A stretch of DNA of 9,065 nucleotides from CAVXAE01 sp044225565 (lineage in GTDB: Bacteria; Pseudomonadota; Gammaproteobacteria; Steroidobacterales; Steroidobacteraceae). The notes below the pieces were generated by a model that ran no database searches, was not told the DNA's origin, and saw only the letters and a program-made list of their open reading frames with translations. Position numbers and translations under genes: made by a program. The first letter of the stretch is position 1; each line of letters starts with the position of its first letter. This document shows positions 1-6,078 of this stretch, piece by piece. Where the stretch lies: NCBI GenBank assembly GCA_044225565.1, contig JBGAIL010000185.1, positions 1 through 9,065 of the forward strand. The letters are read 5' to 3'.

Positions 1-335
1 CCTCGCATGCGCGGCTCTACGGCGCGATCGACGGGGTGAAGGCGGTCGAGCTCGTCAATCATGCCACGCTCGATTTCCTCGACACCTACGTGCGCGGCGA
101 GAGCAGGGATTTTCCGAAAGCGTTCTATGCCGGATATCCCGAAGCGCAGCCACACGATGCCTCGCACGTGCGCCGCTGGTGGATCGAGCGGAACGGCATG
201 CTGGGATGTGCCGCGGACCGGGTTCTGGAAGCTGCGCCGGAGAATGATCCGCAGGGGATGCGGCTCGGCCCGTGGATTCACGCCCGCTCGGCTTGTGATG
301 CAGGAACGGCTGCGCGGCAGGGCGCAAAGCCCTGA
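1..335 (+). CDS. C-terminal fragment of an unidentified protein, possibly an alpha/beta hydrolase (5' end outside window)
   Basis: The reading frame is open from the first complete codon (position 3) to TGA at 333-335, giving 110 residues of the C-terminus. The window begins inside the gene, so its true start is not visible; a GTG at 36 is only an internal codon. The opening residues GAIDGVKAVELVNHATLDFLDTYVRG include a pattern (an amphipathic helix ending in F-L-D-x-Y-x-x-G) that often ends alpha/beta hydrolases of the dienelactone hydrolase or PAF-acetylhydrolase type. This is an inference from one motif. No catalytic residues are in view, and the last 30 residues match nothing I recognise. 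It converges on the 2-hydroxyacid dehydrogenase gene with a 12-nt gap, so it is not part of that operon. That the frame is coding is fairly likely; the function is a weak guess. Confidence 0.55.
   Translation, partial: SHARLYGAIDGVKAVELVNHATLDFLDTYVRGESRDFPKAFYAGYPEAQPHDASHVRRWWIERNGMLGCAADRVLEAAPENDPQGMRLGPWIHARSACDAGTAARQGAKP
318..334. terminator. Short GC-rich hairpin between convergent genes (weak terminator candidate)
   Basis: CAGGGC at 318-323 and GCCCTG at 329-334 form a perfect 6-bp stem around a 5-nt loop. It overlaps the stop codon of the left-hand gene and sits just past the end of the convergent dehydrogenase gene. Neither strand has a T-run after the stem, so this is not a canonical intrinsic terminator. 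It may be chance in GC-rich DNA. Confidence 0.2.
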
Positions 336-347
336 GCCTGCGGCGTC

Positions 348-1319
348 CTAAGCCACCCGATCCGGCGGCTGCCGGCCAGCCAGCCAGCTTTCCAGGTTCG
401 CGACGGCGCGCATTCCCATGGCGACCCGCGTTTGCGTCGTGGCGCTGCCCAGATGCGGCAGCAGTACGACGTTGTCCAGAGTCTTGTATTCCTCGCGAAC
501 GTGCGGCTCGTTGCGAAACACATCCAGTCCCGCACCCGCGATGGTGCCTTCGCGCAATGCGCGAATGAGCGCATCGTCGTCCACCACGCCGCCACGCGCC
601 GTGTTGATGAGGAACGCGGAGCGCTTCATCTGCGCGAGCCGCACGGAATCGATGAGGTTCTCCGTCGCTACGCCTCCCGGGCAGTGCAGGGACACGAAAT
701 CCGCGGCGGCCAGCAGCGAGTGCAGCTCCGGGCAGAACCGAGCGCCGAGGCGAAGCTCCACGGCCGCATCCACTTGCTTTCGCGCGTGGTACAGGACGCT
801 CATGCCGAACCCGCCTGCCGCCTTCGCGGCCGTGGCCTGCCCGATGCGCCCGAAGCCGACCAGCCCCAGAGTCTTGCCCGTGACCTGGGCGCCCAGCAGG
901 TGCGAAGGCCGCCAGCCTTTCCACCGGTTCGCGCGCAACTCGCGCTCGCCTTCACCCGCGCGCCTCGCCACCATGAGCATGAGCAGGATGGCGAGCTCCG
1001 CCGTGCTGTCGGTGAGCACGTCCGGCGTGTTGGTGACGACGATGCCGTGGCGCCGGCAGGCGTCGAGGTCGATGTGCTCGTGGCCGACGCCGTAGTTGCA
1101 GACCAGCTTCACCGTGCAGCCCGGCTGATCGAAGACACTGGCGCCCAGCTTGTCCACCACGGTGGTGAGCAGGATGTCGTGCTCGCGCGCGGCGGCATGC
1201 ATCTCGTCCACCGGTAACGGTGCATCCGAAGCGTTGCCGACGATGTCGTAACGCTCGCGCAAGTAGACCTCGACGGGATGCGGCCAGCGGCGAGTGATGA
1301 AGAGGCGAGGGCGATTCAA
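348..1319 (-). CDS. D-isomer-specific 2-hydroxyacid dehydrogenase (glyoxylate/hydroxypyruvate reductase-like)
   Basis: This 323-residue protein has the normal length and plan of the D-2-hydroxyacid dehydrogenase family: a substrate-binding N-terminal part, an NAD(P)-binding Rossmann domain in the middle and a C-terminal return to the first domain. Visible motifs are the nucleotide-binding GFGRIG at 155-160, TAELA at 106-110, and the family's catalytic triad: Arg242 in NTARGG, Glu271 in RNEP and His289 in LPHLGSAT. Family members reversibly reduce 2-keto acids such as glyoxylate or hydroxypyruvate in the cytoplasm; the exact substrate cannot be read here. The start is TTG at 1319-1317, because an in-frame stop lies at 1347-1349 and no ATG or GTG lies between. 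A GAGG Shine-Dalgarno core (1330-1333) sits 10 nt upstream. It is the last gene of the minus-strand run, 19 nt after the YciI gene, and probably co-transcribed with it. Confidence 0.95.
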   Translation of the reverse strand: MNRPRLFITRRWPHPVEVYLRERYDIVGNASDAPLPVDEMHAAAREHDILLTTVVDKLGASVFDQPGCTVKLVCNYGVGHEHIDLDACRRHGIVVTNTPDVLTDSTAELAILLMLMVARRAGEGERELRANRWKGWRPSHLLGAQVTGKTLGLVGFGRIGQATAAKAAGGFGMSVLYHARKQVDAAVELRLGARFCPELHSLLAAADFVSLHCPGGVATENLIDSVRLAQMKRSAFLINTARGGVVDDDALIRALREGTIAGAGLDVFRNEPHVREEYKTLDNVVLLPHLGSATTQTRVAMGMRAVANLESWLAGRQPPDRVA

Positions 1320-1338
1320 GCGTCCAAAGCCTCGACCG

Positions 1339-1710
1339 TCAGGCCTTCACCTCGCCCGGCTTGAACACCGCGAGCGGTCGGATCTCGTACGAGCCGCCCG
1401 GGTTCGCCTTGCCCAGCTCGCGCGCCGTCTCGAGCGCCTGCTCGAGCCCCGTGCACTCGACGACGAAGAATCCCAGCAACTGCTCCTTCGTCTCCGCGAA
1501 CGGCCCGTCGAGGACCAGCGCCGGCTCGCGGTCCTTGCGCAGCGTGGTGGCCGCCGTGGTGGGCATGAGGCGGGCGACCGGGCCGAGCCGCCCCTGGCGC
1601 TTCAGCTTCTCCTCGACGGCGCCCAGGTCCGCCATGACCTTGTCCTCGTGCTCCTTCGACCAGGCGCAGACCGTCGATTCGCTGTGGTAGCAGAGAATGG
1701 CGTCGAGCAT
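1339..1710 (-). CDS. YciI-like (DGPF-domain) protein
   Basis: This small soluble protein of 123 residues is of the usual length for a single YCII-related domain. The family signature DGPFAETKEQL is at 68-78, followed by a beta strand (GFFVVE) and the typical end GGSYEIRPL at 106-113; the preceding TTAATTLR segment is also characteristic. The family adopts a ferredoxin-like dimeric fold. Its biochemical function is mostly unknown, and members often lie beside catabolic enzymes or ECF sigma factors. No sigma factor is in view here. The ATG start at 1710-1708 has GGAG (1720-1723 on the plus strand) 9 nt upstream. The gene lies 30 nt after the hydrolase gene and 19 nt before the dehydrogenase gene on the same strand, which suggests an operon and a linked, perhaps accessory, metabolic role. 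Confidence 0.93.
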   Translation of the reverse strand: MLDAILCYHSESTVCAWSKEHEDKVMADLGAVEEKLKRQGRLGPVARLMPTTAATTLRKDREPALVLDGPFAETKEQLLGFFVVECTGLEQALETARELGKANPGGSYEIRPLAVFKPGEVKA

Positions 1711-1740
1711 GGGGCGGATCTCCAGATCGACCGGGGAGTC

Positions 1741-2619
1741 TCAGACAAGGCCTTCTTCGAGCAGGGCCGTCAATCGGCCCCATGCCTTTTCCGCCTGCGC
1801 GGCGTCGTAGACCTTGGAGTCCGGCGGGCACCAGCCGTGCAGCGTGCCCTGGTACACCTCGATCTGCGCAGGCAGATGCGCCTTGGCGAAGGCTTCGCGC
1901 AGCACGCTCTTGGCCTCGGGCTGCTTCGCGTCATCGTTCCCGGCGATGGCGATGAGGAAATGCGCCTTCATCTTCGGGATGAGCAGGTGCGGGCTGTCAG
2001 GCGCGTCCGTGACGAGGCCGCCGCCGTGGAACGTGGCGGCCGCGCCGACGCGGGCAGGTGAGACGCCGGCGGTCTCGAACACCAGCGGGCCGCCCATGCA
2101 ATAGCCGGTGGTGCCGATCTTGCGATTCGTGTCGACGACGGGCTGGGCGTCCAGCCACGAGAGGAAGGCCTTCGCATCCGTCTTCGCAGTGGTGGAGCTC
2201 AGCGTCCCGCGCAGGCTCATCAGCGTCTTGCGGACCTCGGGGTCGTCGAAGTCGGCATGCTCGGGAGAAGTGGGCGCCTTCTTCGTCCGGTAGAACGGGT
2301 TCACCACCAGCACCGCATGGCCGGATTCCGCGAGTCGCCTGCCCATCTGCCGGAAGGCGGGGCGCAGCCCGAAGATGTCCGGCCACACGAGGACTGCGGG
2401 GTGCCTGCCGCTGGCGGGATGCACGAAATAGGCATCCGCAGTGCCGTCCGGCGTCTGGATCTCCACTTCGGACTCGCGAGTCTCTGCAGCATCTGCCGCG
2501 CGCGGCAGTGCGAAAGCGAGGCCGGCTCCGAGCGTCATTGCCCCGAGCTCGCGACGTGAAAGGTTGCGGGCACGCAGCGCGTACTCGGCCATGTCGTCGA
2601 GAGAATGCTCGTCGCACAT
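1741..2619 (-). CDS. Dienelactone hydrolase family protein with Tat-type signal peptide
   Basis: The protein is an alpha/beta hydrolase of 292 residues. The nucleophile elbow G-Y-C-M-G-G lies at 172-177 with Cys174 as nucleophile. The acid is probably Asp229 or Asp230 (AGNDD) and the base His261 (LHGW). A Cys-Asp-His triad is the mark of dienelactone hydrolases, which open lactone rings such as the dienelactone of chlorocatechol breakdown; many family members have other ester substrates. Residues 20-46 resemble a twin-arginine signal: SRRELGAMTLGAG, then a hydrophobic stretch and an A-D-A/A cleavage region. Export of the folded enzyme to the periplasm is therefore likely, though the family is normally cytoplasmic. 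I chose ATG 2619-2617 because GGAG lies 8 nt upstream; an upstream TTG at 2670 is in frame but lies inside the divergent promoter region. It is the first gene of the minus-strand run and divergent from the MFS gene. The substrate is unknown. Confidence 0.93.
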   Translation of the reverse strand: MCDEHSLDDMAEYALRARNLSRRELGAMTLGAGLAFALPRAADAAETRESEVEIQTPDGTADAYFVHPASGRHPAVLVWPDIFGLRPAFRQMGRRLAESGHAVLVVNPFYRTKKAPTSPEHADFDDPEVRKTLMSLRGTLSSTTAKTDAKAFLSWLDAQPVVDTNRKIGTTGYCMGGPLVFETAGVSPARVGAAATFHGGGLVTDAPDSPHLLIPKMKAHFLIAIAGNDDAKQPEAKSVLREAFAKAHLPAQIEVYQGTLHGWCPPDSKVYDAAQAEKAWGRLTALLEEGLV

Positions 2620-2627
2620 CACGGTGA

Positions 2628-2631
2628 CTCC
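2628..2631 (-). promoter_or_regulatory. Ribosome binding site of the dienelactone hydrolase gene
   Basis: On the minus strand this reads GGAG (within CCGGAG), 8 nt before ATG 2619. It decides the start in favour of this ATG over the longer TTG-initiated frame. Confidence 0.7.
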
Positions 2632-2660
2632 GGAGAGGGTGGGCGAGCGTAGTGTACCCG

Positions 2661-2685
2661 CGATCCGCAATTGCTTCGCGGATCG
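2661..2685. promoter_or_regulatory. Perfect 8-bp inverted repeat in the divergent spacer, candidate operator
   Basis: CGATCCGC at 2661-2668 and GCGGATCG at 2678-2685 are exact reverse complements around a 9-nt AT-richer centre. The repeat lies in the 85-bp spacer between the hydrolase operon and the MFS gene and straddles the predicted -35 hexamer of the MFS promoter. A dimeric regulator bound here could control both directions. No regulator gene for it is visible nearby, so the function is inferred from symmetry and position. Confidence 0.45.
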
Positions 2686-2699
2686 GGCGATCGTCTAAT
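2671..2699 (+). promoter_or_regulatory. Candidate sigma-70 promoter of the MFS transporter gene, possibly giving a leaderless mRNA
   Basis: TTGCTT (2671-2676) and TCTAAT (2694-2699) are separated by 17 bp; the second matches the -10 consensus at five of six positions and the first matches -35 at three of six. The usual start point, 6-7 nt after the -10 box, falls on the GTG codon at 2705. Together with the missing Shine-Dalgarno sequence this predicts a leaderless transcript. Confidence 0.45.
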
Positions 2700-2704
2700 G
2701 ATGC

Positions 2705-4171
2705 GTGCCTGCGACTTCCGCAACTGCGACCGTCGTCGAGACGGATCTCCCCGCCCGGCTCGACCGGCTGCGCTGGTCGCGATTCCACTGGCTCGTCGTG
2801 CTGGCTCTCGGCATCACCTGGATCCTCGACGGGCTCGAGGTCACGCTCGCCGGCGCAGTGTCGACCGCATTGAAGTCGAGCCCGAGCCTTCACCTGAGCG
2901 ACTCCCAGGTCGGCGCTTCCGCCAGCGCATACCTCGCGGGCGCGGTGCTGGGGGCGCTGTTCTTCGGCTGGCTCACCGACCGGCTCGGGCGCAAGCGCCT
3001 GTTCTTCGTGACGCTGGGAGTCTATGCGCTCGCGACCGCGGCGACCTCGCTCGCCACGGACTTCACGACCTTCGCTCTGTTCCGCTTCCTCACCGGAGCC
3101 GGGATCGGTGGTGAGTACGCGGCCATCAACTCCGCCATCCAGGAACTCATTCCCGCGCGCTATCGCGGCCGCACGGACCTCGCCATCAACGGCAGCTTCT
3201 GGGTCGGAGCCATGCTGGGCTCGGCGGGCTCCGCGATCCTGCTGGTGCCCGGACGCTTCGCACCGGACGTCGGCTGGCGTCTCGCGTTCTTCATCGGCGC
3301 GCTCCTGGCGCTCATCGTGCTCGTCTTCCGCCGCAGCCTGCCCGAGAGCCCGCGCTGGCTCATCCTGCACGGGCGCGTGAGCGAGGCTGAAGCCATCGTG
3401 AGCGGCATCGAGCGCGTCGCCGCGCCGCAGGGCCGGTCGGCCCAATCGCCGCCGAGGCTCCTGCGCCTCCATCCGAGGCGGCATGCCGGGAGCCTGGCCG
3501 ATCTCGCCGCGAGTTTCTTCAAGCACTACCCGCGTCGCGCGGCGCTCGGGCTGACGCTCATGACGGCGCAGGCATTCCTCTACAACGCCATCTTCTTCAC
3601 CTATGCGCTCGTGCTGAGCCGGTTCTACGCGGTGCCGGGCGATCGGGTGGGGCTGTTCCTGCTGCCGTTCGCGGTCAGCAACTTCATCGGCCCGCTGGCG
3701 CTCGGCTGGCTCTTCGATCACTGGGGCCGGCGGCCCATGATCTCGGCGACCTATGCGATCTCCGGCCTGCTGCTGGGCGTGACCGCGCTGCTCTTCGTCG
3801 GCGGCACGCTGACCGCGGTCACGCTGACGGTCGCATTCTCGATCGTCTTCTTCTTCGCTTCGCCGGCGGCGAGCGCGGCATACCTCACGGTGGGCGAGTG
3901 CTTCCCGCTCGAGGTGCGTGCCCTCGCGATAGCGGTCTTCTATGCGTTCGGCACCGCGCTGGGCGGCATTGCCGCGCCTTGGATCTTCGGCGGGCTGATC
4001 GGCACCGGCGATCCGACCTCGGTCGCCTGGGGATACGCGTTCGCCGCGGCTCTCATGCTCTGCGCGGCGCTCGTGGCGTCGTGGCTGGGCGTCGCGGCCG
4101 AGCGATGCTCATTGGAGGAGGTCGCCCGCCCGTTGTCCGCCGCCGCGCCCGGGGATGGCCCTCGACACTGA
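2705..4171 (+). CDS. Major facilitator superfamily (MFS) transporter
   Basis: This is an inner-membrane permease of 488 residues with about twelve hydrophobic segments, normal for the superfamily. The first helix begins near residue 28 and carries the charged pair D-G-L-E (42-45). Motif A is GWLTDRLGRKR at 88-98, repeated in the second half as GWLFDHWGRRP at 334-344. PESPRWL at 213-219 follows helix 6, as in sugar-porter and metabolite:H+ symporter members. A long cytoplasmic loop (about 221-275) separates the halves. Proton-coupled uptake of a small organic molecule is likely; the substrate is not readable. An in-frame stop at 2699-2701 makes GTG 2705 the only start before helix 1, and no Shine-Dalgarno sequence precedes it. 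It is divergent from the hydrolase/YciI/dehydrogenase run, which suggests it imports the substrate or a product of those enzymes. The gene is complete, ending with TGA at 4171. Confidence 0.94.
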   Translation: MPATSATATVVETDLPARLDRLRWSRFHWLVVLALGITWILDGLEVTLAGAVSTALKSSPSLHLSDSQVGASASAYLAGAVLGALFFGWLTDRLGRKRLFFVTLGVYALATAATSLATDFTTFALFRFLTGAGIGGEYAAINSAIQELIPARYRGRTDLAINGSFWVGAMLGSAGSAILLVPGRFAPDVGWRLAFFIGALLALIVLVFRRSLPESPRWLILHGRVSEAEAIVSGIERVAAPQGRSAQSPPRLLRLHPRRHAGSLADLAASFFKHYPRRAALGLTLMTAQAFLYNAIFFTYALVLSRFYAVPGDRVGLFLLPFAVSNFIGPLALGWLFDHWGRRPMISATYAISGLLLGVTALLFVGGTLTAVTLTVAFSIVFFFASPAASAAYLTVGECFPLEVRALAIAVFYAFGTALGGIAAPWIFGGLIGTGDPTSVAWGYAFAAALMLCAALVASWLGVAAERCSLEEVARPLSAAAPGDGPRH

Positions 4172-4237
4172 GCAGCTCTTCGAGGGCGACTGGCGAGCCA
4201 GGCCGGGGTGAGACCACTCCACGCCTGACCGCCTCCT

Positions 4238-6061
4238 GTGGGAAAATCCCGCCACGGGGCGCTGGCGGTCACCCATCTGAAGAACAACCTGAAACAACTG
4301 CTCGCGCAAGCCCGCAGCCGAGGAACGCTGAAGGTGGCGACGGCCTACATCGCCTTCGCCTGGCTGGTCGTCTCCATCGTCAACAGCCTGGTCGGTATCT
4401 TCAAGCTGCCCTCTGCCGTCCCGCAGGTGCTCTTCCTGCTTTTCGCCCTCGGGTTCCCCATCGCGCTGCTCGGCGCATGGAAGGGCTGGTTCGGCGAGGC
4501 GAGGGACGCTGCGAAGGCGGGCAACTTCCCGGCGGAGGGGCATGGCATGTGGCCCACCGCGGTGTTCACGGCCATCACGGTGATATCGGTCGCCGCTGCC
4601 ACGGCGCTGACGGTGTATGGACTGACGAGGGCGGACGGCCGGGGTGATTCGACGGCGGCAGGCGCGGAAGACTTGGACGCCGGTACGAGATTCGAGCCCC
4701 CTGCGCATTCGGTCGCCGTGCTTCCTTTCGTCAACATGAGCGGGGACGCGGAGCAGCAGTACTTCTCGGATGGCCTCTGCGAAGAGCTGCTCAACGCGCT
4801 CGCCCGCGTCGAGCAGCTGCAGGTGGCGGCCCGCACGTCTTCCTTCTCGTTCAAGGGCAAGGAAGTGAGCATCCCGCAGGTCGCGCGCGCCCTGAACGTG
4901 GGTGCCGTGCTCGAAGGCAGCGTCCGCAAGGAAGGGGCGCGTGTGCGCATCACCGCGCAGCTCATCAACGCCGTCACCGGTTTCCACTTGTGGTCGCAGA
5001 CCTACGATCGCGATCTGCGGGAGATCCTGGCGCTGCAGACGGAGATCGCCACCGCCGTCGCGGACAAGCTCGAAGCGACATTGCTCGGCTCCGCGGCGTC
5101 GGCCGTGGCGATGGGTGGCACGTCCAGCACCGAAGCGTTCGATGCTTATCTGCGCGCCCATTACATGAGCTCGCAGCCGCGACCGAAGGAGGCGCTGCTG
5201 GCGCAGCTCGCGGCGTACGACAAGGCGATCGCGCTCGATCCCGCGTTCGCAAACGCCTACATCGGCAAGGCGGACACGCTCGGCAACCTCGGCGCCCTGA
5301 TGAGCGGGGACAGTTACGAGCAGGCACGGCAGGCCGCCGAGAAGGCCATCGAGCTCGCGCCCGGCCTCGGTTCGGCGCACGCCGGTCTGGGCGACATCCT
5401 CGATGGCGGGTTCAACGACGCGACGGGTGCCCAACGGCAGTACGAGCGCGCGCTGGAGCTGGCCCCCGGCAATGCGTATGTTCTGAGCGCGGCCGCCCAG
5501 TTCTTCTCTGCGCACGGCGAGCCGGAGAAGGCGCTGGGCTACGGCCGCCGCGCGGTGGTGCTGGACCCGCTGAACACCCAGGTGCATCGCGCGCTGGGAT
5601 TCGTCTTCTACGCGTTGCGGAAATTCCCGGATGCAGTGTCATCGTTCGACCGTGCGCTCGAGCTCAGTCGCAGCTCGCCTCAGGTCTCGGCCTACCGGGG
5701 CTTCGCGCATCTGATGCTGGGTAAACCTGACGCTGCGCTGGATTCCTGCGCCACGCCGCCCCGCGATGTGTTCGCGGAGTTCTGCATGGCCATGGCCTAT
5801 CAGAAGCTGCGGCGCAAGGCGGACACGCAGCGCCAGCTCGACGCGCTCATGAAGGAGGCAGGGGAGGACTTCTCCTATCAGTACGCGCAGCTCTACGCGC
5901 AGTGGGGCGACAGGCCCACCGCGCTGAAATGGCTGGAAGCGGCACAGCGCATCCGCGATCCGGGCCTGGCCGAGCTCAAAGTCGACCCGCTGCTGGATCC
6001 GCTGCGAAAGGAGCCGCGCTTCAAAGCCATCGAGCAGGGCTTCGCGCAACCTGCTTCCTAG
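4238..6061 (+). CDS. Membrane-anchored TolB-like domain and TPR-repeat protein
   Basis: The protein has 607 residues in three parts. Residues 1-130 hold three hydrophobic segments (about 33-54, 64-81 and 107-129); the first, VATAYIAFAWLVV, is typical of this group. Residues 157-285 form the TolB-like N-terminal domain (COG5616 type): SVAVLPFVNMSGD, YFSDGLCEELLNAL, VLEGSVRK and LWSQTYDRDL are hallmark segments. Residues 315-600 contain five or six tetratricopeptide repeats with endings such as A-L-E-L-A-P and A-V-V-L-D-P. TPRs bind protein partners; the biochemical role of the TolB-like domain is not established. Relatives often carry an N-terminal DNA-binding or adenylate cyclase domain, which is absent here. 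GTG 4238 is the only start: a stop lies at 4226-4228 and the next in-frame start codon is at residue 33, inside helix 1. No Shine-Dalgarno sequence is present. It lies 66 bp after the MFS gene and converges on the DeoR gene. Confidence 0.9.
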   Translation: MGKSRHGALAVTHLKNNLKQLLAQARSRGTLKVATAYIAFAWLVVSIVNSLVGIFKLPSAVPQVLFLLFALGFPIALLGAWKGWFGEARDAAKAGNFPAEGHGMWPTAVFTAITVISVAAATALTVYGLTRADGRGDSTAAGAEDLDAGTRFEPPAHSVAVLPFVNMSGDAEQQYFSDGLCEELLNALARVEQLQVAARTSSFSFKGKEVSIPQVARALNVGAVLEGSVRKEGARVRITAQLINAVTGFHLWSQTYDRDLREILALQTEIATAVADKLEATLLGSAASAVAMGGTSSTEAFDAYLRAHYMSSQPRPKEALLAQLAAYDKAIALDPAFANAYIGKADTLGNLGALMSGDSYEQARQAAEKAIELAPGLGSAHAGLGDILDGGFNDATGAQRQYERALELAPGNAYVLSAAAQFFSAHGEPEKALGYGRRAVVLDPLNTQVHRALGFVFYALRKFPDAVSSFDRALELSRSSPQVSAYRGFAHLMLGKPDAALDSCATPPRDVFAEFCMAMAYQKLRRKADTQRQLDALMKEAGEDFSYQYAQLYAQWGDRPTALKWLEAAQRIRDPGLAELKVDPLLDPLRKEPRFKAIEQGFAQPAS

Positions 6062-6078
6062 GCTGCTTCAGACCAGCC
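6061..6078. terminator. Short hairpin between convergent genes (weak terminator candidate)
   Basis: GGCTG (6061-6065) pairs with CAGCC (6074-6078) around an 8-nt loop, exactly at the junction of the two convergent stop codons (TAG 6059-6061 and, on the minus strand, TGA 6070-6068). The stem has only 5 bp and there is no T-run, so any termination function is doubtful. Confidence 0.15.

Noticed and set aside
1316..1831. A 171-codon minus-strand frame overlapping the YciI gene
   Set aside because: The YciI gene in the neighbouring frame has the DGPF signature and its own ribosome binding site; the longer frame yields Gly/Arg-rich shadow sequence.
2620..2670. Extension of the dienelactone hydrolase to a TTG at 2670
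   Set aside because: The 17 extra residues would lie within the divergent promoter region, while ATG 2619 has a well-spaced GGAG.
2698..3114. An ATG-started frame near the MFS start (ATGATG at 2698)
   Set aside because: It is out of frame with the MFS protein and encodes an Arg-rich product; the transporter motifs begin in the GTG 2705 frame.
1997..3721. A 574-codon minus-strand frame spanning the divergent spacer and much of the MFS gene
   Set aside because: It overlaps both the hydrolase gene in another frame and the MFS gene, its product is low-complexity Arg/Glu/Ala-rich, and it crosses a clear promoter region.
4189..4201. CTGGC/GCCAG palindrome after the MFS gene as a terminator
   Set aside because: The loop is only 2 nt and no T-run follows, so it does not support an intrinsic terminator.
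4109..5587. A 492-codon minus-strand frame opposite the TolB/TPR gene
   Set aside because: The plus strand encodes clear TolB-like and TPR motifs; the antisense product is Arg-rich with no domain and is a composition artefact.
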